Below, piece by piece: positions 16,906 to 26,321 of a stretch of DNA of 64,000 nt. A program made the position numbers and the translations under genes. A model generated the notes under the pieces. The model made no database searches and had not been told where the DNA came from. It worked only from the letters and a program-made list of their open reading frames with translations. The number at the start of each line of letters is the position of its first letter. Position 1 is the stretch's first letter. Source of the stretch: Mesorhizobium_L sp035547755 (GTDB lineage Bacteria; Pseudomonadota; Alphaproteobacteria; Rhizobiales; Rhizobiaceae); the NCBI GenBank assembly GCA_035547755.1, contig DASZUG010000075.1, positions 1-64,000 of the forward strand, in the 5' to 3' direction.

Positions 16906-19900
16906 ATGAACACGAAACGCTCTTACCTCGAAAACCTCAACGCCGGCAGGCCGCGCAGGCACTATGCTTCGCTCGATGATCTCAATCGATCCCTTGCCGC
17001 GCAAGGCGCGCAAATCGGCCGCTGGGATGCGCAGGGAAGTACGGGCGAGGAAGAGGATATTGCTCAGCGCATGGAACGCTTGTCGCGCGAACTCTCCGGC
17101 GCGGTCGAGGAAGCGGACAGGCGCGAGCGTGAAGCGAAGGCGCCTTCACGGGACAATGCGCTTCGCACCTTGGCGCGCGACATCGAGCATGCGCGGGCGC
17201 AAGAGGACGGCGTCGAGATTGCGAGCCGGATTGCATCCGAGCTGAAGGCGCTGCGTGAAGATCTGCATCGCCAGATGGCCACCGGTCTGAAGCAGGAATT
17301 CGACGACCTCCGCCGCGACATCGAAACCGCCTACAATGCTTCTCCCGCCATTGCAGGAAGAGAACTCAACGGCGAAATCGAGAGGTTGTCGAGCGCCATC
17401 AACGATCTCGCGGAACGGAGCGACGACGCTGGCGTCGATGGGCTTCGCAGCGAGATCGCGCATCTGCGCGGCGATCTCGATACGCTGGCGCGCGAGGAGA
17501 CCGTGCGATCGGTGGGCCGCCGCGTCGATGCGTTCGAGGGTAAGCTGGCGGAAACCCCTTCCAACGGCATAGCCATCAAGGCTCTTGCGGATCGTCTGGA
17601 AGAGATCAGCACGGCGGTGAACGCGCTGCCGGAATCGCTGTCCCTGCGCTCGTTGGAGGAAAAGGTGCGCGGACTCGCGAAGGCGATGGAACGTTTCCTT
17701 CGCCAGCAAGAAGGAAAGACCCCCGCTACTTTCGAGGCGATCGAGGAGCGGCTGGATGAGATTTCCCGCGCCATTGTGGCATCGACCAGTTTTCACGCTC
17801 CGGCTCAATTCAATCCCGAGCCTTTCGAACGCATCGAGGCCCGTATCACCTCCTTGGCGCGTCAACTCGAGGAACTGGTGGAAGATCGCCCGCTCGCCGC
17901 TGTAATGGAACGGCTTACCGCGCTTTCCCATAGGGTCGACGACATTGCCGAACGCGCCGCCCTCCCGGAGCAGGCGGTCGAGAATCTTGCCCGCCAGATC
18001 GCAATCATATCGGACAAGCTGGACCGGGGCGCCGGCGCCGCCGATGCAGACCAATACATCCAGGGTATGGAGGTGCGCTTCGCCGCACTTTCGGATGCGC
18101 TCGAGCAGCGGCAGGCCGATGCCCGCGAACAAAGCCTCGCCCTCTTCAAGGATCTGGAAGAGCGCCTCGAACGCTATAACAGGCAAGGGCAGGCAAGCGA
18201 GAAAAGCATTATCAAGGCATTGGATGCCCGTTTTGAAGCCATGGCAGGCAAGCTGGCCGACCGTTCGCAGCCTGCGGCCGATCCTCGGCTGATTGGCGAG
18301 TTGGAGGCGAGGCTCAACGCCATTTCCGGCCGCATCGAAGCGGCGACCGGGCAAATCGCGGGCATCGATCCCGACCTGGTTCGCAATTTCGAAAGCCAGG
18401 TCTCCGGCCTGACCCGTTTTCTGTCGGAGCCTGGCAACAACCTGCCGGCCTTCGACGACATAGGTCCGCGCCTCGAAACGATCGAGCGGTCGCTTGCGGA
18501 CAATCGAGACCACATCATCAAGGCGGCGCGGCAAGCGGCACTTGATGCAGTCGGCACGAGTGGTTCCAGGACGGATGTGAGCGCGATTTCGGGGCTCGCG
18601 GACGATCTCCAGTCGCTTGAAAGACTGGCGCGTAAATCCGACGAGAGGAACACCCGCACCTTCGAGGCGATCCATGACACGCTCTTGAAGATCGTCGAAA
18701 GGCTCGGAATGCTTGAGGGCGGCATGGCCGCTCCCGCCGTACCGCGACCGGCGAAGAAGGCATTGGCCGATGCCCCGCCGATCGAGCCGGGCGAATCCGA
18801 ACTTCTTGCCTCTCCCGACGAAACGGCACTGCAAGAAGATGCCTTGCCGTCCAGAAAATCCCCGGCTTCCGCGGCGATGGAGGCCGCCCGTGCTGCGTCC
18901 GCTCCCGAAGCCGTCGAGGCGGAGGAGAAGCAAGTTCGCTCCCGGTCCATGTTCGTCGGTCTGGCGCGCGCCTTGCGCTCGAAGAAACAGAAATCCTCCA
19001 TAGAAGAGCGCGCGGAACCCACCATCACGCCCCAGACCGAGGAAGCATCGCCCAATCTCGACGAGCCCCTAGACCCGGCCTTGGCAAATCGCCCTCTGGA
19101 GCCGGGCTCCGGGGCTCCCGACCTCAACGCCATCATGAAGCGCGTGCGCGACGAGAGAGGCCGCAGCACGAACGTAGCCGAAACCGACGCGGCGAAATCC
19201 GACTTCATCGCGGCCGCCCGTCGCGCGGCGCAAGCCGCGGCTTCGGAAGCGGAAATATTGAAGAAGAACGCCGATCAGAAGAGTGCGTCCGGCCGCTTCA
19301 GCCTGCGCAGTCTCCTGCGCGCCAACTCCAAGACGATCGTGCTGACCGCGGGCGCCGTCCTGATTGCGCTGGCCGCGTTGCAACTCGGCAAGGCCTTCAT
19401 GCAGGACGACCATTCCGTTCACCTTGCGATGACGACGCCTCCGGTGACGAAAGCCGCCAAGTCGAAGGTTGTCGCGAAGGAACCCGAAGCAAAGATAGCG
19501 GATTCAGCGTCCTCAAAACCCATGTCGCCGCTTGCCAATACCGATGCGCCAATGAAGGCGACGGCTGCCATCGGGCCGGCATCACCGCAGGAGGCCGCCA
19601 TAGAACCTGCTTCGGCTCCAGGCGCGGCATCGATATTGTCCACTCCGCCCTCCATCGCCGATACGACGGAAGCCGCTCCGGCCGAGCCGGTTCCCGCACC
19701 GAAGGTCGCGTCCACATCGCCTTCGGCTTCGGCGCCTGTCCTGTCGTCTGACGCGCCGGCCGCGGCGGCATCAAAGAGTTTGCCGGTTCCAGAAGGCATC
19801 GGCCCGGCGCCTCTCCGCGATGCGGCGGCAGCCGGCGATCCGAAGGCCATGTTCGTGGTCGCCACCCGCTATGCGGAGGGTGATGGTACGGCGCAAGATA

Positions 19901-20628
19901 TGAAGAAGGCTGCCCTCTGGTATGAGAAGGCGGCAAACCTTGGTCTTGCACCGGCCGAATACCGGATCGGTAATTTCTACGAGAAAGGCACCGGCGTCGC
20001 CCGCGATATCGCGATGGCGAAGGATTGGTATGAAAAGGCTGCCAAACAGGGCAATGCCAGCGCGATGCACAATCTGGCGGTGCTCTATGCGATGGGAGCC
20101 GATGGCAAGACGGACAATGCAGCCGCTGCCCGCTGGTTCACCGCTGCCGCCGAGCTCGGAGTCAAGGATAGCCAGTTCAACTTGGGCATTCTCTCGGCGA
20201 AAGGTGTCGGTGTTCCGCAGAATCTGGAAGAATCCTACAAATGGTTCGCGCTTGTCGCCAAGACAGGCGATCGCGATGCCGCCGCCAAGCGCGACGAAGT
20301 CGCGAAGGCGTTGCGCCCGGAACAACTCACCAAGGCGAAACAGGCGGTCGAGTTATGGAAGGCCAAGCGGGTGGACCAGGCGGCGAACGTCGTCGATATT
20401 CCCAACGACTGGAAAGACGCCACCACCACGGCCGGCATCGACATGAAGAAGGCCGTTCGCACCATACAGATCATACTCGACAGGAACGGCTATGATGCCG
20501 GTTCCGCCGACGGCGTGATGGGCGACAAGACCAAATCGGCTATCGCCAAATTCCAGAAGGACAATGGTATGAAGCCGACGGGGGAAGTCGACGACAAGCT
20601 CGTTCACGCCCTCCTGGCAAAGAAATAG
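16906..20628 (+). CDS. podJ: PodJ-like polar localisation scaffold with coiled coil, Sel1 repeats and peptidoglycan-binding domain
   Basis: A 1240-residue single-pass membrane protein. The cytoplasmic part (about 1-805) starts MNTKRSYLENLNAGRPRRHY and is rich in heptad-like coiled coil (for example IEERLDEISRAIVAS, SLARQLEELVEDRP). One transmembrane segment follows at about 807-828 (TIVLTAGAVLIALAALQLG). The periplasmic part holds an Ala/Pro/Ser linker, four or so Sel1 repeats (about 965-1115, for example AALWYEKAANLGLAPAEYRI) and a C-terminal PG_binding_1 domain (about 1180-1240, ending GEVDDKLVHALLAKK). This matches PodJ of Caulobacter and Agrobacterium, which marks the old or growing pole. 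The start is placed at the conserved N terminus. Confidence 0.88.
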   Translation: MNTKRSYLENLNAGRPRRHYASLDDLNRSLAAQGAQIGRWDAQGSTGEEEDIAQRMERLSRELSGAVEEADRREREAKAPSRDNALRTLARDIEHARAQEDGVEIASRIASELKALREDLHRQMATGLKQEFDDLRRDIETAYNASPAIAGRELNGEIERLSSAINDLAERSDDAGVDGLRSEIAHLRGDLDTLAREETVRSVGRRVDAFEGKLAETPSNGIAIKALADRLEEISTAVNALPESLSLRSLEEKVRGLAKAMERFLRQQEGKTPATFEAIEERLDEISRAIVASTSFHAPAQFNPEPFERIEARITSLARQLEELVEDRPLAAVMERLTALSHRVDDIAERAALPEQAVENLARQIAIISDKLDRGAGAADADQYIQGMEVRFAALSDALEQRQADAREQSLALFKDLEERLERYNRQGQASEKSIIKALDARFEAMAGKLADRSQPAADPRLIGELEARLNAISGRIEAATGQIAGIDPDLVRNFESQVSGLTRFLSEPGNNLPAFDDIGPRLETIERSLADNRDHIIKAARQAALDAVGTSGSRTDVSAISGLADDLQSLERLARKSDERNTRTFEAIHDTLLKIVERLGMLEGGMAAPAVPRPAKKALADAPPIEPGESELLASPDETALQEDALPSRKSPASAAMEAARAASAPEAVEAEEKQVRSRSMFVGLARALRSKKQKSSIEERAEPTITPQTEEASPNLDEPLDPALANRPLEPGSGAPDLNAIMKRVRDERGRSTNVAETDAAKSDFIAAARRAAQAAASEAEILKKNADQKSASGRFSLRSLLRANSKTIVLTAGAVLIALAALQLGKAFMQDDHSVHLAMTTPPVTKAAKSKVVAKEPEAKIADSASSKPMSPLANTDAPMKATAAIGPASPQEAAIEPASAPGAASILSTPPSIADTTEAAPAEPVPAPKVASTSPSASAPVLSSDAPAAAASKSLPVPEGIGPAPLRDAAAAGDPKAMFVVATRYAEGDGTAQDMKKAALWYEKAANLGLAPAEYRIGNFYEKGTGVARDIAMAKDWYEKAAKQGNASAMHNLAVLYAMGADGKTDNAAAARWFTAAAELGVKDSQFNLGILSAKGVGVPQNLEESYKWFALVAKTGDRDAAAKRDEVAKALRPEQLTKAKQAVELWKAKRVDQAANVVDIPNDWKDATTTAGIDMKKAVRTIQIILDRNGYDAGSADGVMGDKTKSAIAKFQKDNGMKPTGEVDDKLVHALLAKK

Positions 20629-20809
20629 GCCATCTCATCGGGTCCACTCGCGGACATCTATTCACGAAGACCTTGCGGGAAATCGGGTGATCCTCGTCGA
20701 AATTCGACATTGGCTGTCTCTCTGCCGCAAGAACATCGTAATTTTTTGCTGCTAAAGGCCAAAATAGGATGGGGTATTATCCCGCGGAGAGCCGAGCAGA
20801 GTTTGACGG

Positions 20810-21733
20810 GTGGGCATCTATCTTCCCATCGCCGAAATATCAGCCAATATCATTGTGCTGCTCGCCATGGGCGGGGCGGTGGGATTTCTTTCGGGTATGC
20901 TAGGCATCGGTGGCGGCTTTCTCATAACGCCGCTCCTGATCTTCTATAACATTCCCCCTGCTATTGCCGTGGCGACCGGCGCCAACCAGGTGGTGGCCGC
21001 GTCGTTCACAGGAGCGCTGGCGCATTTCAAACGGGGCACCCTCGACGTCAAGCTCGGCCTGGTTCTCCTGGTCGGCGGTCTTCTGGGGTCGGGGCTTGGC
21101 GTCTATGTCTATGCGATATTGCGCCATCTCGGGCTGTTGGATCTTCTGGTGTCGGTTCTCTACGTCGTCCTTCTCGGCGCGGTCGGGACGCTGATGCTGA
21201 TCGAGAGCGTGCGCACCATCCGCCGGGCAAAGGGTGGGGCGCCATCTGAACTGAGACGGCCCGGGCAGCATAACTGGATTCACAAGCTGCCGCTGAAAAT
21301 GCGCTTTCGTACCTCCAAGCTCTTCGTCAGCGTCATACCGGTCCTGGGATTGGGTGCGGTCATCGGCCTCTTGGGTTCCATTCTCGGCATTGGCGGCAGC
21401 TTCATCATGGTGCCGGCCATGATCTATCTTCTGAAAGTGCCGACCAAGGTGGTGGTCGGAACCTCGCTCTTCCAGGTTGTCTTCGTTTCCGCCTTCAACA
21501 CGATCGTCCATGCCATGGCCAACCAGACGGTCGATGTCATGCTCGGCCTGCTGCTTATGATCGGCTCCGTCGCCGGCGCGCAATATGGCGCGCGTGTGGG
21601 TCAAAAATTGCGTGGCGAGCAGTTGCGAGGCCTGCTCGCGGTTCTGGTTCTGGCTGTGGCGATCCGTCTCGCACTCGACCTTTTCGTCCGGCCGACCGAC
21701 CTGTTTTCCCTTTACCTGCCGGAGGCGTCATGA
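20810..21733 (+). CDS. TauE/SafE (TSUP) family sulfite/organosulfonate exporter-like permease
   Basis: A 307-residue inner-membrane protein with about eight transmembrane helices in two homologous halves. Each half carries the glycine-rich signature: GFLSGMLGIGGGFLITPLLI near residue 25 and LLGSILGIGGSFIMVPAMIY near residue 190. The family exports sulfite, sulfoacetate and other anions. It starts with GTG at 20810; the next internal Met is already inside helix 1. Its stop overlaps the next gene by four bases (ATGA), making a two-gene operon. Substrate unknown. Confidence 0.88.
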   Translation: MGIYLPIAEISANIIVLLAMGGAVGFLSGMLGIGGGFLITPLLIFYNIPPAIAVATGANQVVAASFTGALAHFKRGTLDVKLGLVLLVGGLLGSGLGVYVYAILRHLGLLDLLVSVLYVVLLGAVGTLMLIESVRTIRRAKGGAPSELRRPGQHNWIHKLPLKMRFRTSKLFVSVIPVLGLGAVIGLLGSILGIGGSFIMVPAMIYLLKVPTKVVVGTSLFQVVFVSAFNTIVHAMANQTVDVMLGLLLMIGSVAGAQYGARVGQKLRGEQLRGLLAVLVLAVAIRLALDLFVRPTDLFSLYLPEAS

Positions 21734-22518
21734 GTGGCCACCGGTTTCTCGCCGCCGGCCTGGTGCTGGCCTTCTTCCTTGCCAGCGGAGTTTCGTCGGC
21801 GCAAACGCCTCACCATGAGAGCATCGAAATCGGCCTCAACGCCGACCGGATCACGATAACCTCCGGTTTCCAGGGAACCAATCTGACGATCTTCGGCGCT
21901 CTCGACGGCGCCGACCCGCAATTGGCCAGGGAAGGGCGCTACGACGTGATCGTGGTCCTGCAGGGACCGCCGCAGCCCCTCATCGTCCGACGCAAGGCAC
22001 GCATTCTCGGCATGTGGATCAATGTCCAATCGAAAAGCTTCCGCAACGTTCCGGCGTCTTATACCGAAGCGTCGACGCGCGCGCCGCAGGATATCACCAG
22101 TCCCAAGACCTACCGGGAACTGGCGCTTGGCCCGAACTACATTTATCTGGAGCCGGTCATCAAGGACGATCCGGAGGAGGTGAAGGAATTCACCCAGGCT
22201 TTACGAACCCTGAAGAAGGCCTCCGCCCTTTACAGCGTCAATCCCGGCGGCGTCGAATTTCTTTCCTCGACGCTGTTCAGGGCTACCTTGCCGCTCCCGC
22301 CCGACATCCCCGTCGGCACGCATATCGCGCGCGCCTATCTTTTCCGGAGCGGCCAGTTCGTCATGCAGAAATCCGCTCAACTTGAAATCGTCAAAAGCGA
22401 CTTCGAGCGCTCCGTCTATGAGACGGCGCATAACCATTCCTTCTATTACGGCGCTTTTTGCGTGCTGCTCGCCATGGGGATCGGCTGGGGCGGCCGCTTC
22501 GTTTTCCGGCGGGATTGA
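21730..22518 (+). CDS. TIGR02186-type (Alph_Pro_TM) membrane-anchored exported protein
   Basis: A 262-residue protein. It has an N-terminal signal peptide (LAAGLVLAFFLASGVSSAQT), a large extracytoplasmic beta-rich domain (IEIGLNADRITITSGFQGTN, LQGPPQPLIVRRKARILGMW) and a C-terminal transmembrane helix (FYYGAFCVLLAMGIGWGGRF) followed by a short basic tail. It matches the alphaproteobacterial family TIGR02186, known mainly as a partner of TSUP permeases. It is translationally coupled to the permease, so it may be an accessory subunit or periplasmic adaptor; that role is inference. Confidence 0.85.
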   Translation: MSGHRFLAAGLVLAFFLASGVSSAQTPHHESIEIGLNADRITITSGFQGTNLTIFGALDGADPQLAREGRYDVIVVLQGPPQPLIVRRKARILGMWINVQSKSFRNVPASYTEASTRAPQDITSPKTYRELALGPNYIYLEPVIKDDPEEVKEFTQALRTLKKASALYSVNPGGVEFLSSTLFRATLPLPPDIPVGTHIARAYLFRSGQFVMQKSAQLEIVKSDFERSVYETAHNHSFYYGAFCVLLAMGIGWGGRFVFRRD

Positions 22519-22535
22519 CCGGTAGCCGGAAAAGC

Positions 22536-23576
22536 TTATTCGGCTTCCTGGACGGCTCCGCTTCTGAGATTCTGCGCGTAGACGTTGATGATCAGCGCTG
22601 CGAGAAGAATAAGACCACGGATGAGGATCTTCAGGAAGCTGTCGATCTGCACGTGATCCAGCCCGTTGTTGAGAACGCCGAGGACGCAAAGGCCGATGAT
22701 CGTATTGCCGATGCCGCCGCGGCCTCCGAAAAGACTCGTCCCACCGACAACGACGGCGGCGATGGCGTCGAGAAGATAACCATCGAACTCGTTCTGCTGC
22801 GCGCTGCCGAAATGGGCGACGCCGAGCATGCCGGCGACGCCGGCGCAAACCGCGGATATGACCAGGACCGCGGCAAGCACCCGGTTGACATTGACGCCCG
22901 AATATTCGGCGGCTTCGCGGTTGCCGCCGACCATATAGACGTAGCGCCCGAAGCGCGTGTAGGTCAGCACGATATGGCCGACCAGCAGGAATATGGCGAG
23001 CACGATCACGATCCACGGAACGCCGCCGATCGAACCCGCTCCCAATTCCTTCACCAGATCGGGCACCGCATAGACGATCTGACCGCGCACGAGCAGGGCG
23101 CAGATGCCGGCTGCGATCTGCATCATCGCCAGCGTCATGATGAAGGACGGGAGGCCGATCACCGTCAATCCAAAGGCATTGACCAGGCCGAGAATGGCGC
23201 TCGCAACAATCGCAAGTACGATCGCGACGCCGCCGGGAAGCGGAATATTGTGGACATTCACATAGGACGCCTGTGCGGTGAAATAGGCGACGACGATCCC
23301 TGCGGCGTTGGCGATCGCGGCGAAGGAGAGATCGATTTCCGCGCACAGGATCACGAAGGTCAGGCCGACCGCCATGATCCCCGCCACCGATATCTGCGTC
23401 AGGATGTTCGCGACATTATCCATGGTGGCGAAGGACGGGCTTGCCACCCAGAAGAATGCCACGAGCGCGATAAGCGTGACGAAGGGCGCGATATTGCGCA
23501 TCTGGCTACGAAGAAAAGCCCTTCGGCGCAGGGCAGGCTTCACGAGCGACGGCTGCGCCGGCATGGTCATTGGCAT
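22536..23576 (-). CDS. Ribose-type (CUT2) ABC transporter permease, probable methylthioribose/deoxyribose importer
   Basis: A 346-residue BPD_transp_2 permease, the RbsC/XylH class, with about ten hydrophobic helices. Recognisable segments are SVAGIMAVGLTFVILCAEID, LVGHIVLTYTRFGRYVYMVG and GVNVNRVLAAVLVISAVCAG. The late GGTSLFGGRGGIGNTIIG is typical of the family. It is the last gene of the minus-strand set mtnK-mtnA-aldolase-SBP-ATPase-permease and begins five bases after the ATPase gene. That placement suggests it moves 5-methylthioribose, 5-deoxyribose or a similar pentose; the substrate is inferred only. Confidence 0.9.
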   Translation of the reverse strand: MPMTMPAQPSLVKPALRRRAFLRSQMRNIAPFVTLIALVAFFWVASPSFATMDNVANILTQISVAGIMAVGLTFVILCAEIDLSFAAIANAAGIVVAYFTAQASYVNVHNIPLPGGVAIVLAIVASAILGLVNAFGLTVIGLPSFIMTLAMMQIAAGICALLVRGQIVYAVPDLVKELGAGSIGGVPWIVIVLAIFLLVGHIVLTYTRFGRYVYMVGGNREAAEYSGVNVNRVLAAVLVISAVCAGVAGMLGVAHFGSAQQNEFDGYLLDAIAAVVVGGTSLFGGRGGIGNTIIGLCVLGVLNNGLDHVQIDSFLKILIRGLILLAALIINVYAQNLRSGAVQEAE

Positions 23577-23581
23577 ATCCC

Positions 23582-25096
23582 TTAGGCAACCTCAAGAAGG
23601 CCGTCCTTGCTGATGGTTTCATTGGCGAATTCGTGGACGATGCGGCCCTTCTTCATCACCAGAATGCGGTCCGCCAGCGCAAGAACCGTTTCAGGCTCGG
23701 CCGAGATGACGATGATCGCCATGCCTTCATCGCGTAATTTGCGCACGATCTTGACGACGTCGTCCTTGGCGCCGACATCCATGCCACGTGTCGGCTCGCT
23801 GAGGATGAGTACTCCCGGCCGATAGGTGAGCCATTTTGCCAACGCCACCTTCTGTTGGTTCCCGCCCGAAAGATTGCCTAGCAGATTGGCCACATTCGGG
23901 GGACGGATGTTGAGGTCCTTCGCCTGCTCCTCGGATATCCTCTTCTCGATCCGTGGCTTCAGCCAAAGCTTTGCGATCCGGCCGAGCGAACTGATCGAGA
24001 TATTCTTGAAGACCGGTTCCTGGTAGAACAGCATCGAACGCCGGCTTTCGGGCACCAGCGCGATACCGGCTCGGCGGGCGCCGGCGGTGTTCTTGAGCTT
24101 CACATCGCTGCCGTTGACCGCGAGAGCGCCTGCGTTCGGCGTGAGCTTGCCGAACAAGACGCGCGAAAGCTCGATCTGACCGCACCCCATGAAGCCGTAG
24201 ATGCCGAGCACTTCGCCGGCCCGCGCTTCGAACGAAACGTTGGAAAAAGCACGACCGAAGCAGAGGTCGCGCGCCGAAAGGACGGCTGTTCCCGTCGGCT
24301 CGCTCGAAAGCGCGATCGCGCCGGTGTAGCTTTCCTCGATGTCTTCGTGGCCCTTCCCGATCATCTGTTCGATGACCCACGTCTTGTCGATATTCGCTTT
24401 CCGCTCGGTGACGATCCGGCGGCCGTTACGGAAGACCGTCACCATGTCGGAGATCGACAGGATGTCATCGAGGAAATGCGAGATGAAGATGACGCTGCGG
24501 CCACTCTGCCTGACGCCCTCGAGCACCTCGAAGAGTTTGCGGACCTCTGGCGGCGACAGGGCGGATGTCGGTTCGTCGAGGATGATGATGCGCGCACCGG
24601 AAAAAAGCACCCGCGCCAGTTCGATCAATTGCTGCAGGCCGATCGGCAGATCGCCGATGATCGTCCTCGGATTGACGTCGATACCAAGGTTACGAAGCTG
24701 GGCGCTGGCGCCTTTTTCCATGGTCTTCCAGTCGATCATGCCCATGCGCGTCGGCTGCTTGCCAAGATAGACGTTCTCGGCGACGGTCAAATAGGGCACC
24801 ACGCTCAGTTCCTGATGGACCATGCCGATGCCGGCATCGAGGGCGTCACGCGCCGAACCGAAACGTACTTCCCTTCCCTCGACCAGCATGCGTCCCTGAT
24901 AGGTGGTGTGGACGCCGGCAATGATCTTCATCAGCGTCGATTTTCCGGCGCCGTTTTCGCCCACCAGTCCGTGGATCTGGCCGGGTCCCAATTCGAAATC
25001 CACATCGCGCAAGGCCGTCACCCCGCCAAAGGACTTCGAGATGCTCTCCATGCGAAGACGCGTTCCGGCGCCGGGACTTTCCTCGGGTGCGATCAT
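23582..25096 (-). CDS. Ribose-type (CUT2) ABC transporter ATP-binding protein, tandem NBDs
   Basis: A 504-residue protein with two fused nucleotide-binding domains, like RbsA and MglA. The first half has a good Walker A (GLVGENGAGKSTLMKIIAG), Walker B (IIILDEPTSALSPPE) and a degenerate signature (LPIGLQQLIELARVL). The second half has the usual degenerate P-loop (GIYGFMGCGQIELSRVLFG) and a proper signature (LSGGNQQKVALAKWL). This asymmetry is normal for the class. It sits between the binding-protein gene (69 bases, with a hairpin) and the permease gene (5 bases). The start at 25096 is the longest; ATG at 25051 (MESISKS) is possible. Confidence 0.92.
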   Translation of the reverse strand: MIAPEESPGAGTRLRMESISKSFGGVTALRDVDFELGPGQIHGLVGENGAGKSTLMKIIAGVHTTYQGRMLVEGREVRFGSARDALDAGIGMVHQELSVVPYLTVAENVYLGKQPTRMGMIDWKTMEKGASAQLRNLGIDVNPRTIIGDLPIGLQQLIELARVLFSGARIIILDEPTSALSPPEVRKLFEVLEGVRQSGRSVIFISHFLDDILSISDMVTVFRNGRRIVTERKANIDKTWVIEQMIGKGHEDIEESYTGAIALSSEPTGTAVLSARDLCFGRAFSNVSFEARAGEVLGIYGFMGCGQIELSRVLFGKLTPNAGALAVNGSDVKLKNTAGARRAGIALVPESRRSMLFYQEPVFKNISISSLGRIAKLWLKPRIEKRISEEQAKDLNIRPPNVANLLGNLSGGNQQKVALAKWLTYRPGVLILSEPTRGMDVGAKDDVVKIVRKLRDEGMAIIVISAEPETVLALADRILVMKKGRIVHEFANETISKDGLLEVA

Positions 25097-25123
25097 TTCC
25101 TGTTTCCGGCCGGATGTTAGGTT

Positions 25124-25149
25124 GGGTCGCGGTATGTCCGCCGCGACCC
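25124..25149 (-). other. Intercistronic hairpin between binding-protein and ATPase genes
   Basis: A perfect 9-bp stem, GGGTCGCGG and CCGCGACCC, with an 8-base loop lies after the binding-protein stop. On the minus strand a T7 run precedes it rather than follows it, so it looks more like an mRNA-stabilising or partial attenuation element that keeps binding-protein mRNA above that of the membrane components. Confidence 0.5.
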
Positions 25150-25165
25150 TGATTCAAAAAAAGCG

Positions 25166-26182
25166 TCAGATCAGGAAGTGCTCTTCCATCCACAACATGC
25201 CGGCGGCGTTGTTCTTGGTGACGACGGGGCCGTCCGCCACGACATTCTGCGGAATGCCGCCTTCGCCGGTCTTTTCGCCGCCTGTCACCGCGGCGACGCC
25301 CGCGATGATGGCGCCGCCATGGATACGGCAGGACGGGTTGCGGACCGTTGCGTACATCCGGCCTTCGGCGACAGCCGATATGGCCGGCGGCATGGCGTCA
25401 CAGCCGCCGATCTTGATGTCGGTGCGGTTATGAGCCTTCATGACGTTGTAGGCGGCGAGCGCCATGTCGTCATTGTGGAAATAAGCGGCGTCGATCTTTG
25501 GATATTTCGTCAGATAGGTTTCCCAGAGGCGAGCCGTCTTCGACACGTCCCAATCGGCCGGCTGCGTGTCGAGAACCTTGATGTCGGGATGCTGCTTGAT
25601 GACGGATTCGAAGCCGCGCGTACGGCCTTGCGCGCCGGTATGGCCGAGTGCGCCCTGTGTCATGATGATATTGCCCTTGCCGCCGATCCCATTGACCAGA
25701 GCCTGGGTGACGGAGGCGCCCATGAACTCATTGTCGGGCGCGATGAAGGAGTGGAGCTTGATCTGGTCGAGCGGCGCGATCAGCGTATCCATGTCGATGA
25801 CGGGGGTGCCGGCGTCGATCATCTTCTGCACGGGCTGTGTCAGCGTGCCGATGCCGAAGGCCTGGATGGCGACGAAATCCCATTTCTGCGAGGCCATGTT
25901 GTCGACCGCGGCGCGCTGCTTGACCGCATCGAGCTCGCCGTCGAACCAAGTGACCTCGACATTGAACAGCTTGCCCCAATATTCCGCGGCCTGCTTGCCC
26001 TGCGCGCACCAGGTCGCTTGAAGGCCGGCATTGGAGAACGCCGCCTTCAGCGGTTTTTCCGATCTGCCTGCCACCGCCGCCATAGCGGGGTTGACGCCCA
26101 GGCTAGCCATGAGGGCCGCGGCTCCCCCCAGTGATGCGCCTGCAAGAAAACCGCGTCGGCTCGTGCCGTTAGAATCTGCCAT
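25166..26182 (-). CDS. Sugar-binding periplasmic protein of the CUT2 importer (Tat signal)
   Basis: A 338-residue Peripla_BP_4 (RbsB-like) protein. The N terminus carries a twin-arginine signal (TSRRGFLAGASLGGAAALM), with cleavage likely after NPAMA. This is unusual, since most RbsB-class proteins use Sec. Family segments include AAVDNMASQKWDFVAIQAFG, DAGTPVIDMDTLIAP and AAYFHNDDMALAAYNVMKA. ATG 26182 is chosen for the strong GGAGG six bases upstream. The gene is 139 bases downstream of the aldolase gene on the same strand; its ligand is predicted to be the substrate of MtnK (methylthioribose or 5-deoxyribose). Confidence 0.9.
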   Translation of the reverse strand: MADSNGTSRRGFLAGASLGGAAALMASLGVNPAMAAVAGRSEKPLKAAFSNAGLQATWCAQGKQAAEYWGKLFNVEVTWFDGELDAVKQRAAVDNMASQKWDFVAIQAFGIGTLTQPVQKMIDAGTPVIDMDTLIAPLDQIKLHSFIAPDNEFMGASVTQALVNGIGGKGNIIMTQGALGHTGAQGRTRGFESVIKQHPDIKVLDTQPADWDVSKTARLWETYLTKYPKIDAAYFHNDDMALAAYNVMKAHNRTDIKIGGCDAMPPAISAVAEGRMYATVRNPSCRIHGGAIIAGVAAVTGGEKTGEGGIPQNVVADGPVVTKNNAAGMLWMEEHFLI

Positions 26183-26321
26183 TTCTTCCTCCCTAGAAAA
26201 CCTGCCTCCCGGCAGGATTGACAAACTATGACAGGCCTCACACGTCGCGACAATACGCCGCGTGATCCCGATAAGTGACTGTTACCTCTCTACAATGATG
26301 GCGGCCCTGCGCCGCGCGCGC

